A DNA stretch of 29,430 bases, taken from assembly GCA_035352715.1 (NCBI GenBank), contig DAOPYE010000026.1:1-29430 (forward strand), read 5' to 3'. This document shows positions 6,544 through 15,200 of the stretch, piece after piece (positions within the stretch are counted from its first letter, which is position 1; every line of letters begins with the position of its first letter). Below the pieces are notes generated by a model. The model had not been told where the DNA came from and did no database searches. It saw only the letters and a list, made by a program, of their open reading frames with translations. The position numbers and the translations under genes are program-made. This DNA comes from DAOPYE01 sp035352715 (GTDB taxonomy: Bacteria; Acidobacteriota; Holophagae; Holophagales; Holophagaceae).

Positions 6544-8595
6544 ATGTCGCATGAGACACAGTCTTCCTCCATCCACGGCCTGCCCGAAAACGCGCGCCGC
6601 GTGCTGGCCCCAGGCGAGCGCTACATCCCCGTGGCGAGCGGCGATGGCGTGCCGGAAGTCACGGCCCGCAGCGTGTCCATGGGCCTGTTCTTCTGCTTCC
6701 TGTTCTCCATGGCGGCGGCCTACCTAGCGTTGAAGGTCGGCCAGGGCATCGAAGCAGCGATCCCCATCGCCATCCTGGCCGTGGGCCTCACGCGCTTCTT
6801 TCCGCGCCGCAGCTCGATCCTGGAAAACGTCATCACCACCAGCATCGGCGCCAACTCCAGCCATGTGGTGGCGGGCGCGGTCTTCACCATCCCTGCTCTA
6901 TACATGCTGGCCAGCGAGGCAGGATCGGGCGTGAGCGCGCCCAATATCTGGCAGGTGGTGCTGGTGTCCTTCCTGGGGGGATGCCTGGGCATCCTGTTCC
7001 TGATCCCCCTGCGCTACCACTTCATGATCGAGAATCACGGAGTCTTCCCCTGGCCCGAGGCTACGGCGACCACGGAAGTGCTGGTCTCCAGCGAGGGTGC
7101 GGGCGATTCGGCCAAGGTGCTGGCCCTCTCGGCAGGCGCGGGCGCGCTCTATGACGGGCTGACCAGCACCTGCCGGGCCATGACCGAGAACATCACGCTG
7201 CAGGTGGGCGGTCTTGGACAGTTCCTGTCCAAGCAGTTCATGACGCTCCGGTTCAACAACGTGGCGTCCCTGATTGGCATCGGCTACATCGTGGGCCTGA
7301 AGTACGACGCCATCATCTGCGCAGGTTCCTTCCTCAGCTACCTGGTGCTGGTGCCCGCGTTCCACGCCCTGGGCCAGTACGCGCCGGGCGTTATCGCACC
7401 GGGCACCATGCCCATCGCGCAGATGTCGCCGGACCAGGTCTTCAAGGCCTACGTGCGCATCATCGGCGTGGGCGGCATCGCGGGCGCGGGCATCATGGGC
7501 ATCGTGAGCAGCCTGCCCAGCATGGTGCGGTCCATCCTGTCCAACCTGAAGGGATTGAAACACCAGGACACGCGCGAGGCCACGGCGGTTCCCCGCACGG
7601 ATCGCGGCCTGCCCGACGGCTTCGTGCCCACGGGGCTGATCATCTTCGCGCTGGTGACCTTCCTGTTCTTTTCGTTCGGCCTGGGATTAACAGGCTCGCT
7701 GGGCGCCGCGGCCATCGCGACGCTGCTGGTCATGGCCATCGCCTTCCTGTTCGCCCCCGTGGCAGCGCGGGCCATCGCCATCATCGGCACGAACCCCATC
7801 TCGGGGATGACGATGATGACGCTCATCATCACGGGCGTGGTGCTGCTCAAGCTGGGGCTCACGGGCGGGCGCGGCATGTTCCTGACGATGATGGTGGGCG
7901 GGGTGGTCTGCACGGCGCTGTCGGCTTCGGGTGCCTTCGCGACGGACCTGAAGATCGGCCACTGGATCGGCGCGACGCCCGCGAAGCAGATGGGCCTGAA
8001 GTTCCTGGGCACCTTCGTCGCCGCCATCGGCTGCGGCCTGGCCATGTGGCTGCTGGCCAGCCAGCCGGGGGGATTTGGCAGCGCCTCCATTCCCGCGCCC
8101 CAGGCCAGCGCCATGAAGACCATCCTGACGGGCATCTTCGGCAGCGCCTCCTCAGGCCTGCAGTGGTATCTCTTCGGCCTGGGTGTGCTGCTCTCGCTGC
8201 TGCTGCGCATGTGCTCGGTTCCGCCCCTGGCATTCGCTCTGGGCATGTACTTGCCCATCGAACTGAACACCACCCTGCTACTGGGCGGCATCCTGGCGCA
8301 CTTCGTCAACAAGGCCAAGGCGGGCGAAAGCAAAGCCAAAACCAAGGCGAGGGAGAACCGCGGCATCATTGTGGCTTCGGGCCTCATGGCGGGCGGCGCG
8401 CTGATGGGCATGGCCGACGCCGCCCTGCGCTACGCCGCCACCCGCAGCGTGGGCGTGGCGCGGCTCTCCAGCGGGATCCACATCCTGTCCGACCATGCGC
8501 TGGAAGGCGAGCTTGGACAGTGGATGTCCATGGTCGGCATGGTTATCCTGTGCGCCTGGATCCTGATCTACAGCCGCCGGGCCAAGGAGGCCTGA
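6544..8595 (+). CDS. OPT-family oligopeptide transporter
   Basis: A 683-residue integral membrane protein of the oligopeptide transporter (OPT) superfamily, proton-coupled secondary carriers for peptides or metal chelates. It is hydrophobic throughout, with roughly 14-16 segments. Recognisable family stretches are FCFLFSMAAAYLALKVGQGI near the N-terminus, ENVITTSIGANSSHVVAG, the loop motif NHGVFPWPEATATTEVL, and near the C-terminus PPLAFALGMYLPIELNTTLL. Bacterial OPT proteins of this group have just this length. The start at 6544 is set by AGGAG five bases upstream of ATG, which removes seven residues from the longest frame. The last base of its TGA is the first base of the next ATG (TGATG), so the DUF421 gene is almost certainly translated with it. 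The substrate is not deducible. Confidence 0.93.
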   Translation: MSHETQSSSIHGLPENARRVLAPGERYIPVASGDGVPEVTARSVSMGLFFCFLFSMAAAYLALKVGQGIEAAIPIAILAVGLTRFFPRRSSILENVITTSIGANSSHVVAGAVFTIPALYMLASEAGSGVSAPNIWQVVLVSFLGGCLGILFLIPLRYHFMIENHGVFPWPEATATTEVLVSSEGAGDSAKVLALSAGAGALYDGLTSTCRAMTENITLQVGGLGQFLSKQFMTLRFNNVASLIGIGYIVGLKYDAIICAGSFLSYLVLVPAFHALGQYAPGVIAPGTMPIAQMSPDQVFKAYVRIIGVGGIAGAGIMGIVSSLPSMVRSILSNLKGLKHQDTREATAVPRTDRGLPDGFVPTGLIIFALVTFLFFSFGLGLTGSLGAAAIATLLVMAIAFLFAPVAARAIAIIGTNPISGMTMMTLIITGVVLLKLGLTGGRGMFLTMMVGGVVCTALSASGAFATDLKIGHWIGATPAKQMGLKFLGTFVAAIGCGLAMWLLASQPGGFGSASIPAPQASAMKTILTGIFGSASSGLQWYLFGLGVLLSLLLRMCSVPPLAFALGMYLPIELNTTLLLGGILAHFVNKAKAGESKAKTKARENRGIIVASGLMAGGALMGMADAALRYAATRSVGVARLSSGIHILSDHALEGELGQWMSMVGMVILCAWILIYSRRAKEA

Positions 8596-9134
8596 TGCTC
8601 GCCCTTGCCGCCCTGCCCGTCTCCGAAAGCCTTTGGAAGCTCTCCCAGCCCTGGTGGGAGTTCGTTCTGCGCGCGCTGCTGATCTACGGCTTCGTGCTGC
8701 TGGCGCTTCGGCTGACGGGCAAGCGGCAGGTGGGGCAGCTGGCCCCCTTTGATCTGGTGCTGCTGTTGGTGATCTCCAACGCCGTGCAGAACAGCATGAA
8801 CGCGGGGGATAACAGCGTCACCGGCGGGCTCATCCTGGTGCTGACCCTCCTGGCTGCAAACGGGGCCATGGGCTATGCCACCTTTCGCAGCAAGAAGGTG
8901 GAAGGCATCGTCGAAGGCAAGCCGCAGATCCTGGTCCACGACGGCGTGGTGGACGAGAAGCTCATGGCGCGGGAACAGATCACCCATCACGAAATGATGG
9001 CCGCTGTGCGCCAGGCGGGCGTGGCGGACCTGGCGGACGTGCGCTACGTGATCCTGGAGACCAATGGCCGCATCAATGTCCTGCCAGGCGTGGTCCTGCC
9101 GGGCGCAGCCCACGGGGGTCAGGCAGCCCCCTGA
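8595..9134 (+). CDS. DUF421 (YetF-like) membrane protein
   Basis: A 179-residue protein with the DUF421 architecture: about three membrane segments in the first 95 residues, then a small soluble domain facing the cytoplasm. The conserved region RLTGKRQVGQLAPFDLVLLL followed by ISNAVQNSM is characteristic. The second half contains VEGIVEGKPQILVHDGVVDE and the MAAVRQAGVADLADVRYVIL segment seen in YetF homologues. ATG 8595 shares one base with the OPT stop codon, and AAGGAGG at 8584-8590 is a strong ribosome binding site inside the OPT gene. Function of the family is not well established; links to spore germination and membrane stress are reported for Bacillus members. Here the coupling to an OPT carrier suggests a role at the same membrane step. 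Confidence 0.9.
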   Translation: MLALAALPVSESLWKLSQPWWEFVLRALLIYGFVLLALRLTGKRQVGQLAPFDLVLLLVISNAVQNSMNAGDNSVTGGLILVLTLLAANGAMGYATFRSKKVEGIVEGKPQILVHDGVVDEKLMAREQITHHEMMAAVRQAGVADLADVRYVILETNGRINVLPGVVLPGAAHGGQAAP

Positions 9135-9225
9135 CAGAATCGGAAAATCGTCACGCAATTCGAGGATGAGTGGCACTTGCAAATGAATTCTGACGGTATC
9201 CTTTAGGTTCTTCCACGGAGAGCGA

Positions 9226-11421
9226 ATGCCGGATGAATCGGACGGTATGGCGCCAATGGGCAGGCTGCAGCGAACAGCCCCGCCCGCGCCGCGCCATTGG
9301 TTTGTCCAGCTCGTCGCGGAGTGCCTGTCGCCAGAAGATCAGTCCAGCCTGGAGCCCCGGCTGCTCCAAGGCATGTGCCTGATTAACGCCTTGGCGATCT
9401 TCCTGATCGTCCTTCCCGCCAATATCTCGCAGGGCCTTTCCTTCGCGATCAACGCGGTGACGGTGTTGATCGCGCTCGGAGCGCTGGCCATCTACACGGC
9501 CAGCCGCCGGGGCACCCATCTCTACAAGACCGCCTTCCTGCTTCTGCTCGGCGGATTGGACACCCTCTGGTTCATCAACGGCGGCAGCCAGGGAGGCGTG
9601 GGACTCTACTTCTTCCAGGCCTCCACCTACCTGGTGATCTTCTTCACGGACCGCCTCCGCTGGAACATGCTCGCCCTGTTCGTGATCAACAGCGTCGGCC
9701 TCTTCGCGTTCGAGCGGATCTGGCCCAGCCTCGTGATCCCGGAAACCCCGAACGCGCGCTTCACGGATCTGCTGGTCGGGTTCCTGCTCGTCAACACCCT
9801 GGGCATCGTCATGCTCTGGGTGATCGTCGGGGGCTTCCGCCGGGAGCGCGCGCTCATGGCGCAGGCGGCCGATGCGCACCTGGGCATCGAAAAGGAGCTG
9901 GAGGAATCCCGCGCCCTGTTCGCCTCGCTCATCAACAGCACAGACGATCTGGTGTTCCTGGTGGACGGCGAATGTTTCGCCATCGGACTCTGCAACAGCG
10001 CCACCCAGAACTGCCTGCGCGAAGCCTACGGCGTGGAGATCCAGACGGGCATCACCTTCGACGAGCTGCTGCCCCAGGAAGAAGCCCGCCTCTGGCGCGA
10101 GCTGTTCAACCGGGTCCTCACGGAGGGCTCCATCGCCGTGGATCGGCCCTTCGCCGTCTCCTCGCGCTATTACGCCTTCTCGATCAACCGCCTGGAGCGC
10201 AAGGGCAAACCCCTGGCCATCGCGGTCTTCGGCAAGGACATCACGCGGATGAAGCGTGCCGAGGAGGATCGCCAGAAGATCGAAACCCAGCTCTGGCAAT
10301 CGCAGAAGATGGAGAGCCTGGGCCAGCTGGCGGGCGGCGTCGCCCACGACTTCAACAACATGCTGGGCGGCATCATCGGCTACGCGGATCTGCTGCTGGG
10401 CACGGAGGAGGATCCCCGCCGACAGGGCCACCTGAAGGCCATCCTGGGCGCGGCGGAACGCTCCAGCGAAATGACGAGAAAGCTGCTGGCCTTCGGGCGA
10501 CGCGGCAAGAACGTGGTCGAACCCGTAGATATGAACCTGCTGATCCGCGAAAGCCACGAAATGCTGAAGCCCTCAATGAAGCAGGACGTGGACGTGGTGC
10601 TGGAGCTGGCCGATATCCCGCGCATCGACGCGGATCCCTCCCAGATCAACCAGATCCTTTTGAATCTGGTGCTCAACGCCAACGAGGCGATCGAAGGTCG
10701 GGGCACCATCACCATCCGCACCTGGATCCAACGGCTGGACGGCGATGCGGCCAAGAACCGCAATCTTCGCCCCGGCGATTACGCGACCCTGTCCGTCTCG
10801 GACACCGGCGTGGGCATGAGCGAAGACACCCGCCGCCGCATCTTCGAGCCCTTCTTTACGACCAAAACCGATGGCGACGTGCTGGGCAGCGGGCTGGGCC
10901 TGGCCACGGTCTACGGCATCGTCCATTCCCACCACGGCGATATCCAGGTCGACAGCGTGCTGGGACACGGCGCAAGCTTCACGGCGCTGTTCCCCAAGGG
11001 CGTCCTCGGCGAACAACTGGCGAAGGAGATCAAGCCCGTGCGCCAGGGCCGCGGCACCATCCTCATCGTGGAAGACGAACCCGTGATGATGCGCTTCAGC
11101 CAGGCGGCCCTGCGCGAGCTGGGATATGCGTCCATGCCCGCCTGGGACGGCGTGGAAGGCATCCGTCAATACCAAGAGAAGCGCCATGAGATCAGCGCCG
11201 TCATGCTGGACCTGAAGATGCCCAAGATGGGCGGACGCGATTGCTTCATCGAGCTGCAGAAGCTGGATCCCAACGTGGCCGTGCTGATCTGCACCGGGTA
11301 CGGCGATAACGAGGAAGTGCAGGAGCTGATCAGCCGCGGCGCGCGCGGACTGCTGAAGAAGCCCTTCCGCGTCGCCGAACTCGCCGAACATCTGGGGCGG
11401 ATCATCCCTTCGGAAAACTGA
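9226..11421 (+). CDS. Hybrid sensor histidine kinase with C-terminal receiver domain
   Basis: A 731-residue membrane sensor. Residues about 45-210 hold five or six hydrophobic segments forming a membrane sensing module without a clear periplasmic domain. A short linker and a PAS-like domain follow (about 225-345, ending FGKDITRMKRAEEDRQ). The dimerisation/phosphotransfer helix carries H374 in GGVAHDFNNMLG. The ATPase domain shows the N box (LNLVLNANEAI), DTGVGM (G1), PFFTTK and GSGLGLATVYGI (G2). A complete receiver lies at about 610-728: acidic pair E616/D617, phospho-acceptor D662 in MLDLKMP and K712 in KKPF. ATG 9226 has GGAG five bases upstream. There is no separate response regulator and no DNA-binding domain nearby, so output must pass to an unlinked protein. 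The preceding 91 bases hold no promoter I would defend. Confidence 0.93.
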   Translation: MPDESDGMAPMGRLQRTAPPAPRHWFVQLVAECLSPEDQSSLEPRLLQGMCLINALAIFLIVLPANISQGLSFAINAVTVLIALGALAIYTASRRGTHLYKTAFLLLLGGLDTLWFINGGSQGGVGLYFFQASTYLVIFFTDRLRWNMLALFVINSVGLFAFERIWPSLVIPETPNARFTDLLVGFLLVNTLGIVMLWVIVGGFRRERALMAQAADAHLGIEKELEESRALFASLINSTDDLVFLVDGECFAIGLCNSATQNCLREAYGVEIQTGITFDELLPQEEARLWRELFNRVLTEGSIAVDRPFAVSSRYYAFSINRLERKGKPLAIAVFGKDITRMKRAEEDRQKIETQLWQSQKMESLGQLAGGVAHDFNNMLGGIIGYADLLLGTEEDPRRQGHLKAILGAAERSSEMTRKLLAFGRRGKNVVEPVDMNLLIRESHEMLKPSMKQDVDVVLELADIPRIDADPSQINQILLNLVLNANEAIEGRGTITIRTWIQRLDGDAAKNRNLRPGDYATLSVSDTGVGMSEDTRRRIFEPFFTTKTDGDVLGSGLGLATVYGIVHSHHGDIQVDSVLGHGASFTALFPKGVLGEQLAKEIKPVRQGRGTILIVEDEPVMMRFSQAALRELGYASMPAWDGVEGIRQYQEKRHEISAVMLDLKMPKMGGRDCFIELQKLDPNVAVLICTGYGDNEEVQELISRGARGLLKKPFRVAELAEHLGRIIPSEN

Positions 11422-11446
11422 AGGGCGTCACGCGCTCCGGCGCTTG

Positions 11447-12223
11447 TCAGTTGCGCCCCACAACACCGGTGAGCGGGCTGCTGGCGCTGGCGTAGAGGCG
11501 CTTGGGCATCCGACCGCTTTCGAACGCCAGGCGTCCCGCGCGCACGGCCAGATCCATGGCCTGCGCCATCTTCACGGGGTCTCCCGCTTCGGCCACCGCC
11601 GTGTTCAGCAGCACGCCGTCCGCGCCCAGCTCCATGGCCTGCGCCGCGTCGGAGGCCGTGCCCACGCCCGCGTCCACGATCATCGGCAGCTTGTAGCTCT
11701 CGCAGATTCCCTTGATAAGCAGGATCACGTAGGGGTTCTGCACACCCAGGCCCGAGCCGATGGCGCTGCCCAGCGGCATGACCGCATGCACGCCCAGATC
11801 GCACAGCTTCTTGGCCAGGATGGGATCAGGGTTGATGTAGGGCAGCACGATGAAGCCGTCCTTCACCAGCTCGGCGCAGGCCTTCAGCGTCTCTTCGCCA
11901 TCGGGATACAGGCTCTTGGTGTCGCCCAGCACCTCGACCTTGATCCAGTTGTTGTTCAGGGCCTCGCGCGCCAGCCGCGCCACGCGCAGCGTGTCCTCGC
12001 GGGTGAAGCATCCGGCGGTGTTCGGCAGCAGATGGATGTCCTTGGGGATCCAGTTCAGGATGTTGTCCTCACCGCTGGCGCCCAGATCGAAGCGCCGCAC
12101 CGCCAGCGTGATCATCTCGGCGTGGGCGGCCTCGTAGCAGGCCTTCATGGTGGCGAAATCCTTGTATTTGCCCGTACCCAACACAAGGCGATTCGTGAAG
12201 TTCTTGCCGGCGATGGTGAGCAT
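11447..12223 (-). CDS. thiG: Thiazole synthase ThiG
   Basis: A 258-residue TIM-barrel enzyme that makes the thiazole phosphate moiety of thiamine from deoxyxylulose 5-phosphate, ThiS thiocarboxylate and dehydroglycine, in the cytoplasm. Family marks are LGTGKYKDF near the N-terminus, LPNTAGCFTREDTLRVARL, the Schiff-base lysine K95 in NNWIKVEVLGD, LPYINPDPILAKKL, and DAGVGTASDAAQAMELGADG at the phosphate-binding C-terminal strands. Length matches (about 255). I start at ATG 12223, since AAGGA lies seven bases upstream; the in-frame ATG at 12238 would put that site inside the gene. thiS, thiF, thiH/thiO and thiE are all absent from the window. There is too little space (74 bases to the divergent helicase start) for a TPP riboswitch. 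It converges with the histidine kinase, with 25 bases between the stops. Confidence 0.95.
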   Translation of the reverse strand: MLTIAGKNFTNRLVLGTGKYKDFATMKACYEAAHAEMITLAVRRFDLGASGEDNILNWIPKDIHLLPNTAGCFTREDTLRVARLAREALNNNWIKVEVLGDTKSLYPDGEETLKACAELVKDGFIVLPYINPDPILAKKLCDLGVHAVMPLGSAIGSGLGVQNPYVILLIKGICESYKLPMIVDAGVGTASDAAQAMELGADGVLLNTAVAEAGDPVKMAQAMDLAVRAGRLAFESGRMPKRLYASASSPLTGVVGRN

Positions 12224-12297
12224 GGCGTGTCCTTTCAAGGCGGTTCCAAGCCCTCATTGTGGCACCGCCCACGGGAACCTGCCGCTAGGCTGGAGAC

Positions 12298-15200
12298 ATG
12301 GCCGTCTGTCCTCATGATCTGCAACTGCACCTCAAGCGACTGGAACCCAAGGCTTGGAGCCTACTGGAGGCCCTTTCCGCCATCGGCCGCGGCGCGCACC
12401 CCGAGATCATCCTCGCCACCCTGAGGGCCAGCGGCCTTCCCCATGAATTCACCGCCCCCAACGGCTTTGGCGGCGTGACAGCCCTGGCGGAACAGCTTTT
12501 CAAGGGAGGCCTGCTGATCCGCCGGGCAGGGCTTTTCCGCTGCGCGCCCATGGTCATGGAACTGGCCGCCCGGCGCGCAGCGCAGGCGGATCGTTTCAAA
12601 CCACTCAGGAAAGGGTTCGCCACCTGCGCCTACAGTGGACGCATGGAATGGGATCCTGCGGTCCGCCTGATGGCGGATGCCCGCGAAGCCTTTCTGGCCG
12701 GGGATCTTCAAGGGCTGATGACCATCCGCCAAGCCCACGCGGAAGAAACCCGACGCGACTTCGAACGCGACGTGCTCGCGGTGCTGGCGGGCGATCCTTT
12801 TGATCCTGCGCTGATGGACAGCCTAGGGCCGAGCCTGAAAGTGGAAGCCGCCCACGCCCTGCTTCAGGACGAACTGCTGCACCGCTCGAACCACGCCGAC
12901 TTCCGCGAATGGCTGAATGGCGCCTCAAACAGCCACAAGACCCTGGCCGCGATCCAGGCCCAGCTGCTGCTGCTGGAAGGCCGCGTGGACGACGCCAGCC
13001 ACAAGCTGAACGAGATCCCCGCCGAGAAGATCCCTGTGCTATTGCCCATGCTGCGCGGCCTGGCTCTGCTGCTCCAGGGACAGACGCAGGACGCGCCAGA
13101 CGCCTTCGAACAGGCCCTAGCCGCGCTGCGCAAGCTCACCAAGAAGCGCATGCCCATGCTGCCGGATCTGGGCGATTACGCGTGGTGCCTGGCCCTGTTC
13201 GGAAGGCGGGCCACCGGCGATCTGCGCACGCTGGATGAACGGCTGTCGCGCATGGAGAAGTTGAGCCCCAAGGATCCAAGGTTTGCCCTGGCCTTCCATC
13301 TGCGCCACGCCATCGGCCCGGTCTTTGGCATGGAAAGCGAACGCCGCATCTCGCCCTACATCCACCCCGACGCCGAAGCGCACCCCCTGGTGGCCTTCAC
13401 CGCCTGTCTCGCCCATCACTGGACCGGCAAGGCGCCCCGGCCCTCGGATCTGCGCGATATCGCCAGCGCCCTGCGCGCCGGGCCTTACGGGGCCTTCCGC
13501 CATGAGATCACGGCGCTGGGCGCCAGAACATCCGCACCGCTCGCCGATCTCGTCAAACCCGTGCCCGCCTGGGAGCGCGCGCTGGAAGCCCTTGCGGCCC
13601 TGGGAGGCAACGCCACCGCCCCCAAGGCGGAAGCCCCCGATCGCCCCGTCCGCATGGCGTGGCGCGTGCTATGGAGCGGGCGCATCTCCGAGATCGAAGC
13701 CCTGGAGCAGCGCCGGGACGCCAAGGGCGGCTGGCTGAAGGGCAAGAAGATCTCCGCCAAGAAATTATTCGAAGCTTCTGGAACCTTGGAATTCCTGACG
13801 CCCCAGGACAAGGCGATCGTCGCCTGCGTGCAGCGTGACGGCTACTGGGCTGATTTCAGGTTCAACCTGCCCAAAGCACTTCGCGCATTGATCGGCCACC
13901 CGGCGGTGCTCTGGACCGAGGACTACAACGAGCCGGGTCGGCCCGTCGACGTCGTCCGGGGGCAGATCCGCCTGCGACTGCGCGAAGCCAAAAAGGGCCT
14001 GGAACTGGCGTTGGAGCCCGATTTCGAAGAAAGCACCGTCGTCGTCCAGACCGAAGGCCTGACGCGCGTCCGCATCTTCCCCGTGGAAGACGCCCATCGC
14101 CGCATCCGCTCGGTCGTCGGCAAGGGCATTTGTTTTCCCCCTTCGGCCAAGGACCGCGTAATGCAGAGCCTGGGCGCGGTTGCGCCGCTGGTGTCCGTGC
14201 ATTCGGATCTCGGACTGGATGAACAGGCCGCCGAGGACGCGGGCCTGGAAAGCGTGCCCGGAGATCCCGCGCCCCACCTGATCCTGCTGCCGCAGAACGA
14301 GGGCCTGAAGGTGCAACTGCTGGTGCGCCCACTGAAGGACGGCCCCCAACTGCGCATGGGACAAGGCGGCGCCAGCCTGGTGCTGGAACAGGGCGGCAAG
14401 CGCGTGCTGGTGCGCCGCGATCTGGAGCGGGAACGGCAGCTCCGCGCGGAATTCCTGCGCGCCTGCCCCACGTTGGCCGAAATGGATAGCGAGGATCTGT
14501 GGATCCTGCCGGATCCCGAGGCCTGCCTGGAACTGCTGCTGGAACTGGAAGCCCTGCGCGGCCAGGTGCAGATCCAGTGGCCCAAGGGCCAGCCCTTCCA
14601 GACGCCGCTCCAGGGCGATCTCTCTGGCTTTAGCCTGAAGCTGAAATCGAAAGGCGACTGGTTTCACCTGGAAGGCGAGCTGCGCCTGGACGAGAGCCGC
14701 GTCGTAGAGCTGCAGAAGCTGATGGAACTGGTCGGCCAAAGCCACGGCCGGTTCGTCGACCTGGGCGATGGACAGTTCCTGTCGCTTACGCAGGCCTTCC
14801 GCAAACGCATGCTCGATCTCCAGCACTTCGCGGAAGGCGCGGGCAAGCAGGGCCTGCGCATCCACGCCCTGGCCACCCTGGCCCTGGAGGATCTCGATGA
14901 CGGCCTGGGCGGATTCCAGGCCGACGCCGCGTGGCGCTCCTACCAGAGCCGCATCCGCAAGGCCCTGAACAGCCGACCGGAGGTGCCGACGACCTTCCAG
15001 GCCGAGCTGCGCGACTACCAGCGCGAAGGTTTCGAATGGCTGGCGCGCCTCGCCAGCGCGGGACTGGGCGCTTGTCTCGCGGACGACATGGGCCTGGGCA
15101 AAACGATTCAGGCGCTGGCCCTGCTGGTGGCCCGCGCCGAAGCGGGTCCATCGCTCGTCATCGCACCCACCAGCGTCTGCGCCAACTGGCTGAACGAAGC

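Noticed and set aside
9174..9195. Sigma-54 promoter TGGCAC...TTGCA before the histidine kinase
   Set aside because: TGGCACTTGCA lacks the five-base spacing between the two boxes required for sigma-54.
9151..10557. 468-residue minus-strand reading frame under the histidine kinase
   Set aside because: Antisense shadow: low-complexity, acidic and histidine-rich, no ribosome binding site, while the plus strand encodes a complete kinase.
12224..12297. TPP riboswitch upstream of thiG
   Set aside because: The 74-base gap is shared with a divergent gene and contains no CTGAGA-like conserved core.
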